Assembly (NCBI RefSeq): GCF_025200715.1
Contig: NZ_CP104143.1
Span: forward strand, 4,064,501 to 4,128,500
Reading direction: 5' to 3'
Source: Rhizobium sullae
Lineage (GTDB): Bacteria; Pseudomonadota; Alphaproteobacteria; Rhizobiales; Rhizobiaceae
Length of the DNA: 64,000 nt
Below are positions 54,181-64,000 of this stretch, in pieces. How positions within the stretch are numbered: position 1 is the first letter of the stretch; every line of letters starts with the position of its first letter. The notes below the pieces were generated by a model that searched no databases, was not told the origin of the DNA, and was given only the letters and a program-made list of their open reading frames with translations. The translations under genes and the position numbers were made by a program.

Positions 54181-55098
54181 CTAAGCTCTCCGGCCATTCG
54201 GAGTGAAGATCGCGATCGCAAGTCCGACGCCCGCGAGTTGGAGAATGGAGCCGCCTGCTTCCGCGAGCGTCGGCAGGCGTTGCTCGAAGAGGAAGCCGAA
54301 GATCAGTCCAAAGATCGTTTCGGCAACGATCAACTGCGCGGCAAGCGCAAGCGGCAGCCGCTTCGAAGCGATCATCCAGAGCAGCGTCGCCAACCACGCT
54401 CCGGCGAGCCCCATGATGAGCGACCAGAGAATGAATCGTAAAAGCTCGGCGCCTGTGAAGACGATGTCCGTGCCGATCGAAGTGAATGGGATGAGCACGA
54501 GGCTGCCGATACCTGCGCCGATACCCTGAAGGCCTGTCCATTGCAGGATATCCGGCGCCTCCGGCGACTGCATTGCCGCCGTGCTCGCAAGTCCGTAAAT
54601 GACCCACAATGCAAGACCGATCAGCGTTGAGCCGATACCCAGGATGATCGCTGCCTCATCGCCGGAAGGCGTGGCGGAAAAGATCGAGACATTCACCCAA
54701 CCGATGCCCGCTGCAATCAAGAGCAGCGGCAGGGCGAGCATCTGCCAGGCAACGGAGCGGTCGCGAAAATTCGCAATGATCGCGAGAATCACCGGCATGG
54801 TCCCGATGACGAGCGGCGGAATGGCAGCGCCTACAAGCCGAACGGCATAGGCGACGCTGACGAAATAGCCGACATAACCGACACCGCCGAGAAGCAGTGC
54901 GGTGACTGCAAGCCGAGGCTTTATGTTCCTCGGCCGGAAGCGTGGATTGACCATCAGAACCACGCTCGCCACGGCAAAGAGCCCGTAGCGCGCGATTGTC
55001 AGGTCCATCGTGTTGAATGGCGCAATGGCGCGGGGCACGACGAAAGTCAGTCCCCACAAAGCGCATGTGGCGAGGCCGCAAAGGACACCGATGAGCAT
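54181..55098 (-). CDS. EamA/DMT-family transporter
   Basis: A 305-residue protein with ten hydrophobic segments in two repeats; it begins LIGVLCGLATCALWGLTFVV, and LWMIASKRLPLALAAQLIVA is in the second repeat. Small-molecule export is expected but no substrate can be named. It stands alone between coaBC and a hairpin-containing gap. Confidence 0.85.
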   Translation of the reverse strand: MLIGVLCGLATCALWGLTFVVPRAIAPFNTMDLTIARYGLFAVASVVLMVNPRFRPRNIKPRLAVTALLLGGVGYVGYFVSVAYAVRLVGAAIPPLVIGTMPVILAIIANFRDRSVAWQMLALPLLLIAAGIGWVNVSIFSATPSGDEAAIILGIGSTLIGLALWVIYGLASTAAMQSPEAPDILQWTGLQGIGAGIGSLVLIPFTSIGTDIVFTGAELLRFILWSLIMGLAGAWLATLLWMIASKRLPLALAAQLIVAETIFGLIFGFLFEQRLPTLAEAGGSILQLAGVGLAIAIFTPNGRRA

Positions 55099-55250
55099 GG
55101 TTCACCTGAGGGTCGAGGGTGCCCGAAAAGCAAAAAGGAAGCTCGAGTGATATGCGGGATAACCATCCGAGACAAGTCTCAGCCGCGACATCTGTTTTCC
55201 AGCCTTGATCGCTGGAAGAGGCCAACAGGAAGGGGTATTTCGGATTGGAA

Positions 55251-55293
55251 AGTTGCATGAATCCATTGGTGATAGCCGAGGATTCATGCAGCT
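55251..55293. terminator. Stem-loop downstream of the SDR gene (possible terminator)
   Basis: AGTTGCATGAATCC and GGATTCATGCAGCT pair over 14 bases with one mismatch around a 15-base loop. It lies 75 bases past the SDR stop. No strong T-run follows, so a terminator is only one possibility. Confidence 0.4.
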
Positions 55294-55368
55294 GTTGATA
55301 GGTCGATGTGCATTCAAAAGCGTTCGCGATAACGCTGGTGGTTTGGGTGGCAGATAATCGCGCTGCGG

Positions 55369-56133
55369 TTACGTGCGAGTGATTGAAACGCCGCCGTCGA
55401 GCAGCGAAGCCGTGCCTGTTACGAAGCTCGAGTCGTCGGAGGCAAGGTAGAGGACGGAGCGGGCTATCTCTTCCGGCGTTGCGACGCGCTTCAGGGCGTG
55501 CAGATTGGTGATGAAGTCCTGTTTGTCCGGCGTATCGTTCATGTCGCGATACATGTCGGTATCGACTGCGCCGGGCAGGATGGCATTGACGCGGACATTC
55601 TGCGGGCCGAACTCGGCAGCAAGTGCCTGCGTCAGGCCGATCAGTCCGGACTTGCTGGCGGCGTAGGCGGCAACGCCCGGGAAGGCGAAGCTGTAGCCGA
55701 CGAAGGTAGAGGTGAAGATCACCGAGCCGCCGCTGTGTTTCGCCATTTCCGTGATCTGGTGTTTGGCGCCCAGGAAAGAGGCGGTGAGGTTGACAGCCAG
55801 AGCTTCGTTGAAGCCTGCCTCGGAAACGCCCGTGCTCGGCCCAGCTTCGCCGAGCATGCCGGCATTGTTGAAGGCGATGTCGAGCTTGCCGTAATTTTCG
55901 ATCGCCGCAGCGACAAGTGCCTTCTGGTAGTCTTCCGAGCGCACGTCACCAGCGACTGCAAAGGCTTCGCCGCCGGCACCCTTGATTTCCGCGACGAGGC
56001 TGTCGAGTTCTACCTGCCGACGCGCGCCAATGACGACTTTGGCGCCTTCAGCGGCGAAGAGCTTTGCTGTCGAGCGGCCGATGCCGGAGCTAGCTCCGGT
56101 GATGATTGCGACTTTGTTATTCAAGCGGTTCAT
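55369..56133 (-). CDS. Short-chain dehydrogenase/reductase (SDR)
   Basis: A 254-residue classical SDR. The cofactor motif is ITGASSGIGRSTAKLFAAEG with a following GARR, suggesting NADP. NNAGMLGEAGPS and the catalytic YAASKSG (Tyr-x-x-x-Lys) with an upstream Ser are present, and the end DSSFVTGTASLLDGGVS is typical. ATG at 56133 has AGGAGA upstream. It is divergent from a LysR gene, which probably regulates it. The substrate is unknown. Confidence 0.9.
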   Translation of the reverse strand: MNRLNNKVAIITGASSGIGRSTAKLFAAEGAKVVIGARRQVELDSLVAEIKGAGGEAFAVAGDVRSEDYQKALVAAAIENYGKLDIAFNNAGMLGEAGPSTGVSEAGFNEALAVNLTASFLGAKHQITEMAKHSGGSVIFTSTFVGYSFAFPGVAAYAASKSGLIGLTQALAAEFGPQNVRVNAILPGAVDTDMYRDMNDTPDKQDFITNLHALKRVATPEEIARSVLYLASDDSSFVTGTASLLDGGVSITRT

Positions 56134-56254
56134 TGTTCCATCTCCTAGTCGGGGGGACAGCGTCTGTGGCCCCTTCGATGCGTTGAAGATGGCATTTTCC
56201 ATGCGTTCGGATTAGTCTCCATATGATGGAACTCGAATTCGGAAATGCCGAACG

Positions 56255-57160
56255 ATGATCAAGATCGAAGGGATAGCGGTTTTCGTCGCAGTGGTGGAAT
56301 CAGGTTCCGTGAGCGAGGCTGCGAGGCGCCTCCGCCTGTCGAAATCCGTTGTCAGCGAAAGGCTGGCTGATCTGGAAAAGACACTTGGCGGTTTGCTGCT
56401 TCACCGCACGACACGCAAGCTAACGCTGACGGAAGACGGCACGGCTTTTATGGAGCGTGCGCTTCGAATCCTGCGTGAGATAGAAGAGGCCGCAGCCGAC
56501 ATGGCCGAACGCCGAGGTACGCTCGCCGGTCCCTTGCGTATTGCAGCACCTGTCACCCTCGGTCGCCTCCATCTTGGTCCGGCGCTTTATCCGTTTTTGG
56601 CAGAGCACCCCGAAATCGCGCTGACGCTCGACATTGATGACCGTCGCGTGGACGCCTCGTCGGAAGGCTACGACGCCATCATCCGCCATGGGCCGATCGC
56701 CGATTCACGCCTGGTGGCCTGGAAGCTCTCGCGCAGCCGCCGTCTTCTGACGGCTTCCCCGGCCTATCTCGACCGCCATGGGACACCGGCGACATTGGCC
56801 GATCTCGACGATCATCGAGGCCTGTTCTACACTAATCGCGGTATCGCGGACTGGCGCTTCCAGACCCTGGAGGGTGCAATCGTCGTGCGTGCGAAGCTGG
56901 CGATGGGTATCAATAATGGCGACATGCTTCGCGATGCGGCAATCGCCGGTCTCGGCATCGCGCTGCTGCCGACCTTCATTGCCGGTCCGGCAATCCGCGA
57001 AGGCAAGCTTGTCGAGATTGATGTCGGCTACAAGCCCGAAGCTGAGTTCATCTACATGGCGCATCCGGAAGGCCGTAACCCTTCCGCCAAACTCCGCGCC
57101 ATAGCCGATCACCTGAAAAAAGCCTTCGGCGATCCGCCTTATTGGGATCCTGCAGGCTAA
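56255..57160 (+). CDS. LysR-family transcriptional regulator
   Basis: A 301-residue regulator: KIEGIAVFVAVVESGSVSEA, RRLRLSKSVVSERLADLEKT as helix-turn-helix and an effector domain of the CrgA/DhcR-like subgroup (GPLRIAAPVTLGRLHLGPAL). It faces the SDR gene across 121 bases and so probably controls it. Confidence 0.88.
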   Translation: MIKIEGIAVFVAVVESGSVSEAARRLRLSKSVVSERLADLEKTLGGLLLHRTTRKLTLTEDGTAFMERALRILREIEEAAADMAERRGTLAGPLRIAAPVTLGRLHLGPALYPFLAEHPEIALTLDIDDRRVDASSEGYDAIIRHGPIADSRLVAWKLSRSRRLLTASPAYLDRHGTPATLADLDDHRGLFYTNRGIADWRFQTLEGAIVVRAKLAMGINNGDMLRDAAIAGLGIALLPTFIAGPAIREGKLVEIDVGYKPEAEFIYMAHPEGRNPSAKLRAIADHLKKAFGDPPYWDPAG

Positions 57161-57161
57161 A

Positions 57162-58034
57162 TCAAAGCAGGCTCAACAGGTTATCCGTTACCGGCGAGCG
57201 CTGCGTCTTCAGCACGGCAAGCGCCAGCCGCGCGACAGCAGGCGGCCCGTCGATCGGGCGATAGGCGACGCCATCGAGCCTGATCTGTGCGATCGATGCC
57301 GGAACGATCGACACTCCAAGTTCTGCCGCAACCAGATTGACGACGGAGGAAATTTGTGGCGCCTCCTGTGCCACCGTCAGTTCGAAACCCGCTTTCCTGC
57401 AGGCGAGCACGACATCGTCGAAGAGGCTGAGGCCAACCAGCCGCGGGAAGAGAATGAACGGCTCTTTCGACAGCAGCGCCAAAGGCAGACGCTCGTACTT
57501 CGCCAGCGGATGGTTTGCAGGCAGGGCGACCACCATCGGCTCGTCATCAAGACGCTTCAGGCGCACGCCCGGCGGATCGTCGAGGCTGGGGCGCATGAAG
57601 GTCGCATCCAACTCGCCGCGATTGAGCCTCTCCATCAGCGCCAGCGTGTTCATTTCCGTCAGAGACAGCCGTACTTCCCGCCACTGCGCACGAAACCGTC
57701 TGATCGTCGCGCTGACCACCGGATTGAACGCCGAGGATGCCGTAAAGCCGAGCGCCAGCTTGCCCGTCTCGCCGCGATTGGCACGCTGCGCGGCGAGCTT
57801 CGCCTTCTCGGCAGAAGCAAGCGACACTTTGGCTTCGCCGAGAAACGCCTCGCCCGCCACCGTCAATTCCGCCCCGTGCGGCACGCGATGAAACAAGGCC
57901 GCACCGACCTCGGCTTCGAGATCGCGGATCTGCTGGCTGAGCGGTGGCTGGCCGATGCCGATCCTTGCGGCCGCCCGCGTAAAATTGCCTTCTTCCGCGA
58001 CCGCCAGAAAATAGCGAATATGCCGAAGCTCCAT
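57162..58034 (-). CDS. LysR-family transcriptional regulator (CatR/BenM-like)
   Basis: A 290-residue regulator starting ELRHIRYFLAVAEEGNFTRA, followed by ARIGIGQPPLSQQIRDLEAE, the helix-turn-helix form common in the CatR/BenM group. The ATG at 58034 is chosen because the frame before it has no family resemblance. It is divergent from an MFS exporter gene 91 bases away, which is the likely target. Confidence 0.88.
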   Translation of the reverse strand: MELRHIRYFLAVAEEGNFTRAAARIGIGQPPLSQQIRDLEAEVGAALFHRVPHGAELTVAGEAFLGEAKVSLASAEKAKLAAQRANRGETGKLALGFTASSAFNPVVSATIRRFRAQWREVRLSLTEMNTLALMERLNRGELDATFMRPSLDDPPGVRLKRLDDEPMVVALPANHPLAKYERLPLALLSKEPFILFPRLVGLSLFDDVVLACRKAGFELTVAQEAPQISSVVNLVAAELGVSIVPASIAQIRLDGVAYRPIDGPPAVARLALAVLKTQRSPVTDNLLSLL

Positions 58035-58125
58035 GTGGTATCTCCAAAACGTATCGCAAACGTCAGTGCCATATATTGGACAACTTATGCCCTTCTGACT
58101 AGATGAGTGGCGAAAGGCTTGAGCC

Positions 58126-59674
<1,549 letters not shown>

Positions 59675-59753
59675 AGCGCTGTCAGGCACAGGCTTGACAG
59701 GCGCCTTCGTCCCCTATATTTAATCCATAGGTTAATTAACTGATGAGTTTACT

Positions 59754-60104
59754 GTGTCTGCCGATCGACTAAGCATGACGTTTTCGGCTCTCGCCGATCC
59801 AACCCGCCGCGCGATCCTCGCACGGCTGGCGCTCGGCGAGGCTTCGGTATCCGAACTCGCCGAACCATTCGATATGTCCCTCGTTGCCGTATCGAAGCAT
59901 CTGAAAGTGCTGGAAAATGCCGGCCTCGTATCAAAAGGACGGCAAGCACAGTGGCGACCCTGCAGACTGGAGGCAGGGCCACTTCGCGGTGTTGATGACT
60001 GGCTCGACACCTACCGCCGGTTCTGGAGCGAAAGCCTCGATAGATTGGAAGCCTACGCAGCCACCCTCAAGTCAAGGAAGAACGAGGATGAAGGCAAGAA
60101 ATGA
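59754..60104 (+). CDS. ArsR-family winged-helix regulator
   Basis: A 116-residue protein with a GTG start. FSALADPTRRAILARLALGE and SVSELAEPFDMSLVAVSKHL are the ArsR winged helix, followed by the wing and LRGVDDWLDTYRRFWSESLD, the ending common in regulators paired with AHSA1 genes. No metal-site cysteines are present. It overlaps the next gene by 17 bases and probably represses the ArsR-AHSA1-GFA operon. Confidence 0.9.
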   Translation: MSADRLSMTFSALADPTRRAILARLALGEASVSELAEPFDMSLVAVSKHLKVLENAGLVSKGRQAQWRPCRLEAGPLRGVDDWLDTYRRFWSESLDRLEAYAATLKSRKNEDEGKK

Positions 60105-60576
60105 AATCCGCGTCGCCGGCGGTCGCAGCCGTGAGATCGTGCTCACCCGCGAGATCGATGCGCCGCGCGAGCTTGTCTTCAGCCTGTGGACCGAGCCGGA
60201 GCACCTGATGAAATGGTGGGGTCCGCACCATTGCTCGGCGTCCTCGGTTTCGGTCGATCTGCGCGAAGGCGGCGCCTGGCGTCATTGCATTCTCGGGCTG
60301 GACGGCAAGGAATACTGGAGCCGGGGCCGGTACGTTGAGATCAGTCCGCCGGAACGCCTCGTCTTCACCTTTGCCTGGGAAAATGACGCCGGAAAGCCGG
60401 AGCACGAGATGTGCGTAACGGTCGAGTTGGAAGAACGGGGCGAGGGTACGCGCCTCACCTTCCGTAAGCGCGAGCTGCCGAGCGATACCGAATTCAAATT
60501 ACAGTCGGAAGGTTGGCGCGAGGCGCTCGATAAGGCCGCTGCCTACGCGGAAGCCGCAGTCAAAAGGAGAAAGTAA
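60088..60576 (+). CDS. SRPBCC/AHSA1-domain protein
   Basis: A 162-residue START-like protein: LTREIDAPRELVFSLWTEPE, HLMKWWGPHHCS, GGAWRHCILG and RYVEISPPERLVFTFAW are hallmarks of AHSA1/activator-of-Hsp90-like proteins. They bind hydrophobic ligands; the ligand here is unknown. The start at 60088 lies within the ArsR gene, which implies coupled translation. Confidence 0.9.
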   Translation: MKARNEIRVAGGRSREIVLTREIDAPRELVFSLWTEPEHLMKWWGPHHCSASSVSVDLREGGAWRHCILGLDGKEYWSRGRYVEISPPERLVFTFAWENDAGKPEHEMCVTVELEERGEGTRLTFRKRELPSDTEFKLQSEGWREALDKAAAYAEAAVKRRK

Positions 60577-60977
60577 TGAAGAAGACCTATCACGGCAGCT
60601 GCCATTGCGGCGCAATCCGCTACGAAACCAGGCTCGATCTGTCGGCCGGCACGTTCCGCTGCAATTGCTCGATCTGCATGAAGAAGCGCAACTGGCTGGC
60701 GGTGGCCCAGCCGGAGGATTTTCGCCTTCTATCAGGGGAAGAAAAGCTCGGAGAATATCAGTTTGCCTCCCGCAAACTGCATCATCTGTTCTGCAAGGAT
60801 TGCGGCATCAGCTCCTACAGTTGGGGCGAAAACGAACATCTCGGCACCTTCTACGCGATCACCGTAAGTTGTCTGGACGATGCGACTGCTGAAGAGCTCA
60901 TCGCCGCACCCATTGCCTTCGTCGACGGCCTGCGCGACCGCTATGACGGTCCCCCGGAGGAGACGCGGCATCTTTGA
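60576..60977 (+). CDS. GFA/CENP-V-family zinc protein
   Basis: A 133-residue protein with zinc-binding cysteines in GSCHCGAIRYET, CNCSICMKKRNW and LFCKDCGISSYS. It overlaps the stop of the AHSA1 gene by one base (TAATG) and completes the ArsR-AHSA1-GFA operon. It is different from the GFA protein at 47609. Reaction unknown. Confidence 0.88.
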   Translation: MKKTYHGSCHCGAIRYETRLDLSAGTFRCNCSICMKKRNWLAVAQPEDFRLLSGEEKLGEYQFASRKLHHLFCKDCGISSYSWGENEHLGTFYAITVSCLDDATAEELIAAPIAFVDGLRDRYDGPPEETRHL

Positions 60978-60992
60978 TGGAGCGCCGATATT

Positions 60993-62654
60993 TCAATCAA
61001 GCTGGATATACGACACATCCTTCTTTTGCACTTCGTCCAGCGCTTCATCGTATCCGGCGTCTGCATAGCGCATGACGCCGAGCGCCGTATCATTGGTGAG
61101 CGCATGGTCGAGGCGTTCGTCGGCAGCCGCCGTGCCGTCGGCGACGACAGTCACGCCGCAACTGGTCATGTAGCCGGCATAGCCGCCGCCGCCGGAATGG
61201 ACGACGACGAGGTCGGCCATCGAGGAGCAGAGCATCATGGCATCGAGCAGCGGCCAGTCGGCGATCGCGTCGGAGCCGTCCTTCATGCGCTCGGTCATGA
61301 TGTTCGGATGCGCCATAGCGCCGGCATCAAGATGATCGCGCGAGAAGGCGACAGGGCCTTTCAGATCTCCACTGGCGACCAATTCGTTGACGCGGCGGGC
61401 AAGCGCGGTGCGCTCGCCGTGGCCGAGCCAGGCGATCCGCGCCGGCAGGCCCTCGAAGGGCACATGCTCGCGGGCAAGCCGGATCCAGTTGGTGATAATC
61501 TTGTTGTCCGGGAACATTTCGAGCAGCAGATCGTCGATCCGGGCGATGTCGCTTTCTTCGCCGGAAAGCGCCATCCAACGGAATGGGCCAATCGCCCGGG
61601 CAAACAGCGGCCGCAGATAGGCTTCGGTGAAGATCGGAATGTCGAAGGCGTTGGCAACGCCGCCTTCCTTCGCCTGTGTGCGGATCAAGTTGCCGTTGTC
61701 GAAGACTTCGGAACCTTTCTTCTGGAACTCCAGCATCGCCGTTACATGCTGAACGATCGAGGCGCGGCTTGCGGCCATTAACTGGCCCTGGCCGTCATCG
61801 CGAAGTTCCTTGACCTGGGCAAGGCTCATGCCCTTCGGCACGTAGCCATAGACGAGATCATGCGCCGAGGTCTGGTCCGTCACGATATCCGGCACGATGC
61901 CGCGCCGGGCGATCTCCGGGTAGATCTCGGCCGCATTGCCGACGAGGCCGACGGATAGCGCGCGCTTTTCCTTCACGGCCGTATCGATCATCTGCAGTGC
62001 GGTATCGAGATCAGGTGTGATCTCCTGCAGGTAACCGATCTGCTGGCGCTTCTTCGCCCGCTCGGGATCGATATCGACGCACAGGATCGCGGCCCCTGCC
62101 ATGCGGCCGGCGAGCGGTTGAGCCCCGCCCATACCGCCAAGGCCGGCGGTGAGCACGAAGCGGCCGGAGAGATCGCCGCCGAAGCGTCGCTCGGCGATAC
62201 GCATGAAGATTTCGTAGGTGCCCTGGATAACACCCTGGCTGCCGATATATTGCCAGGCGCCCGCCGTCAGCCCACCCCAGCAGATCAATCCCTTGCGCTG
62301 CAGTTCGTAAAACACTTCGACCTTCGCCCATTGGCCGACGATATTGCAGTTCGCCATGATGACGAGCGGTGCCTTGGCATGGGTTTTCACGAGGCCGATC
62401 GGCTTGCCGGACTGGATCAGCAGGGTCTGATCCTCCTCCATCTCCGTCAGCGCCTTGACGATGCCCTTATGCGCCGCCCAGTTGCGCGCGGCCTTGCCAA
62501 GTGCCGCATAGACGACGAGATTGTCCGGGTCCTCGCCGACGGCAAGCACGTTTTCGAGGAGACGCAGCAACGCTTCCTGCCGCCAACCCTTGGCCCGCAG
62601 TTCCAGCCCGCCGGGAATCGGAAATTTTGGATGACGTGGATTAGGCTTCGGCAT
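60993..62654 (-). CDS. Urocanase-family hydratase, possibly S-methyl-thiourocanate hydratase
   Basis: A 553-residue urocanase-fold protein. The NAD-binding GLGGMGGAQP is at 171-180 and TAGAWQYIGSQGVIQGTYE at 130-148. From memory, classical HutU has YGGIGKAARN, MMYGQMTAG and GGGVGxGYSQHAG; here these are YAALGKAARN (49-58), ICWGGLTAG and GGGGYAGYMTSCG (488-500). Ordinary urocanase activity is therefore not certain. ATG at 62654 follows AAGGAC. It lies after a TfoX-N gene and a DUF917 gene, and DUF917 enzymes include an S-methyl-thiohydantoin desulfurase. No hutH, hutI or hutG is in view. Confidence 0.75.
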   Translation of the reverse strand: MPKPNPRHPKFPIPGGLELRAKGWRQEALLRLLENVLAVGEDPDNLVVYAALGKAARNWAAHKGIVKALTEMEEDQTLLIQSGKPIGLVKTHAKAPLVIMANCNIVGQWAKVEVFYELQRKGLICWGGLTAGAWQYIGSQGVIQGTYEIFMRIAERRFGGDLSGRFVLTAGLGGMGGAQPLAGRMAGAAILCVDIDPERAKKRQQIGYLQEITPDLDTALQMIDTAVKEKRALSVGLVGNAAEIYPEIARRGIVPDIVTDQTSAHDLVYGYVPKGMSLAQVKELRDDGQGQLMAASRASIVQHVTAMLEFQKKGSEVFDNGNLIRTQAKEGGVANAFDIPIFTEAYLRPLFARAIGPFRWMALSGEESDIARIDDLLLEMFPDNKIITNWIRLAREHVPFEGLPARIAWLGHGERTALARRVNELVASGDLKGPVAFSRDHLDAGAMAHPNIMTERMKDGSDAIADWPLLDAMMLCSSMADLVVVHSGGGGYAGYMTSCGVTVVADGTAAADERLDHALTNDTALGVMRYADAGYDEALDEVQKKDVSYIQLD

Positions 62655-62682
62655 GGAATGTCCTTCCTCAAGTCCTGTCTTG

Positions 62683-63012
62683 TTATTTCCCCGGCAGCAT
62701 CTCCACATAGGCGAGTGCCGCATCAAGCAGACGCTTTCGCAGTGCATCCTCGCCATACACATCGGCATTGACGCGCACCCAGCCTTGCATCAAGCGCCCG
62801 CCCGACAGCATCTGCACCGCTCCCGGTAGAGCCAGTGCCCAGCCGTCATTGCCTTTGCCGAGCCGAACCAGCATGCCATCCTCTCGCGCACCACAGAGAA
62901 GGTTGCCGTTCAACAGAAAGCCCCAGCCGCCGAACATGGCCTTTTCGCTGAGACCCGGATGGCCGCTGAGCTCTTCTCTCATCAGTTCCTCAAGACCGGC
63001 ATCCCGCGCCAT
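62683..63012 (-). CDS. TfoX N-terminal-domain protein
   Basis: A 109-residue protein with the TfoX_N pattern: KAMFGGWGFLLNGNLLCGAR and EDGMLVRLGKG. The C-terminal TfoX helical domain is missing, as in many stand-alone family members. It lies between the DUF917 gene (three-base gap) and the urocanase-like gene, so the three are probably one transcript. Its role there is unknown. Confidence 0.85.
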   Translation of the reverse strand: MARDAGLEELMREELSGHPGLSEKAMFGGWGFLLNGNLLCGAREDGMLVRLGKGNDGWALALPGAVQMLSGGRLMQGWVRVNADVYGEDALRKRLLDAALAYVEMLPGK

Positions 63013-63015
63013 AAG

Positions 63016-64000
63016 TCACGCCTTTGCCGCCAAGGCATAGCGCCCAATCTCAATACCCATCACTTCTTCCACGGGCGGGTAGACGGTTGGGTCGAGGACG
63101 CTTGCAGAAAGTGGAATGATATCCATGGGTACATGCAGGATGAAAACCTGCATGCCGCCCTTGAGCTGGCCGACGCTGAGCGGCTCACCTTCCGGCGAAA
63201 GCGTCGTGATGACCGAGGGAAACGTCGCCACGCGCTTACCATCGGCATCGTCGATGGCCATGTATTCGTTCATCACATGCACCGTCACGGCTTCGGCGCC
63301 GGAGCCGACGACGATCGTGCCGATGTCGAAGGCTTCTTTGGTGTAGACGACATCCTTCATCGTAATGATGCCTTCAGCGAGGATGCTGCCGCCGGTTGTT
63401 TTGCAAATCGCATCGATGACGGCCGATCCGCCATTCTTCTCCGCCGCAATGATCGCTTCGCCGAGCGCAAGCGCCATAGAGATGCCGCCGAGTGCCGCAT
63501 GCGTGCGCACATAGGATGCCTGCAGCGGATTGCGGCAGCTGGCGATGAAGCCGCCCGATTGGTCAGCGGCGGCTCGCAGGATCGGAGAGATCTTCGCGGT
63601 CGCACCCTTCACCACAAGCTCGATGTAGCGGTTCTCCGCGCGGTTTCCGCCAACGGCCGTCTGGATCATCTGCTCCGGCGAACCCGCCATGCCGATCGAG
63701 CCCATGTCGCCGGTCGGATGCGCCCGGATATCGCCAACCGCATCGACAACCTTCGTGCCGAGAATGGCCGAGGGCAGCCAGCCGTTCAGCGTCGAGGATT
63801 TGCCGTTCTGCCCGATGATGAGCCCGGAGAGCTTTTCGCCGAGTTCGTCCTGAAGAAGCTGGACGGCTTTCACGTAATCGATGCCCTGCATTTCCCAAGG
63901 CGTCGTGGAGGCTGGCGCGCCGATCGCCGCTGCCGTCGCGATCCAGTCGTCGTCTCTAAGTTCATCGATGGAAACGAGTTCCGGCTTGCCGATGCTGACC
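63016..64000 (-). CDS. DUF917-family protein (S-methyl-thiohydantoin desulfurase-like), 5' end outside window
   Basis: The frame is open to the right edge, so the N-terminus is missing; the ATG at 63891 is internal, because SIGKPELVSIDEL and DDDWIATAAAIGAPASTTPW continue the family's sequence before it. Later landmarks are GANGKSS-like IIGQNGKSSTLNGW, HPTGDMGSIGMAGSPEQ and GGSILAEGIITMKDVVYTKE. DUF917 (COG3535) enzymes are linked to hydantoin use, and at least one hydrolyses S-methyl-thiohydantoin. It is the upstream gene of the TfoX-N and urocanase-like genes. Confidence 0.8.
   Translation of the reverse strand, partial: VSIGKPELVSIDELRDDDWIATAAAIGAPASTTPWEMQGIDYVKAVQLLQDELGEKLSGLIIGQNGKSSTLNGWLPSAILGTKVVDAVGDIRAHPTGDMGSIGMAGSPEQMIQTAVGGNRAENRYIELVVKGATAKISPILRAAADQSGGFIASCRNPLQASYVRTHAALGGISMALALGEAIIAAEKNGGSAVIDAICKTTGGSILAEGIITMKDVVYTKEAFDIGTIVVGSGAEAVTVHVMNEYMAIDDADGKRVATFPSVITTLSPEGEPLSVGQLKGGMQVFILHVPMDIIPLSASVLDPTVYPPVEEVMGIEIGRYALAAKA

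Noticed and set aside
60993..62654. Plain annotation as hutU of the histidine pathway
   Set aside because: No other hut gene is in view and several conserved urocanase stretches differ; the family name is kept but the substrate is left open.

Overview
The window looks like a chromosomal segment of a fast-growing Rhizobiaceae member (Rhizobium leguminosarum/etli-like). The basis is the high-GC codon use, the many sugar ABC operons with LacI or Pho control, otsAB, the choline-sulfatase/LysR pair, and housekeeping genes (rsmI, gshB, cysK, dut, prfC, coaBC) in alphaproteobacterial style. The species call is inference; no rRNA or tRNA gene was seen.

Layout. At 1-480 is the tail of a phospholipase-D-like protein. 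At 0.8-7.9 kb is a minus-strand operon lacI - binding protein - two permeases - GH32 fructosidase - ATPase, for import and cytoplasmic hydrolysis of a fructose-containing sugar, with a palindromic operator before lacI. At 8.3-13.4 kb is a second sugar ABC operon ending in a cytochrome-b561-like membrane protein, divergent from its own LacI regulator with two operators 61 bp apart. At 14.7-19.3 kb lie ogt, an aspartoacylase-like gene, yffB, a ybaK-like deacylase, rsmI and a broken yraN. At 19.3-25.3 kb a PHO box precedes ugpBAEC, followed by a cupin gene and gshB. The 26.3-31.7 kb stretch is a decayed accessory region: an IS110 remnant, two different comM/yifB remnants, a formate-dehydrogenase tail, a long inverted repeat and a few intact genes. 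From 31.7 to 60 kb there is mostly ordinary metabolism and regulation: cysK, LysE and EamA exporters with Lrp partners, dut, prfC, RidA/Lrp, a threonine-dehydratase-like enzyme with an ArsR partner, GST, betC with its LysR, otsA/otsB, a secreted S10 peptidase, an MFS/GntR pair, coaBC, an SDR, three LysR genes and an ArsR-AHSA1-GFA operon.

At 61-64 kb a urocanase-family enzyme, a TfoX-N protein and a DUF917 enzyme (running off the end) sit together on the minus strand. Because the urocanase departs from classical HutU at several conserved places and is paired with DUF917, I suggest S-methyl-thiourocanate / S-methyl-thiohydantoin (ergothioneine-type) catabolism rather than plain histidine use; this is the most interesting functional lead.

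Other leads are a 43-bp perfect palindrome at the gntR start, a 23-codon small ORF with a strong ribosome site and its own terminator, and an unusual number of gene remnants (hipA, yraN, comM twice, fdh, a glyoxalase-fold gene, IS110).
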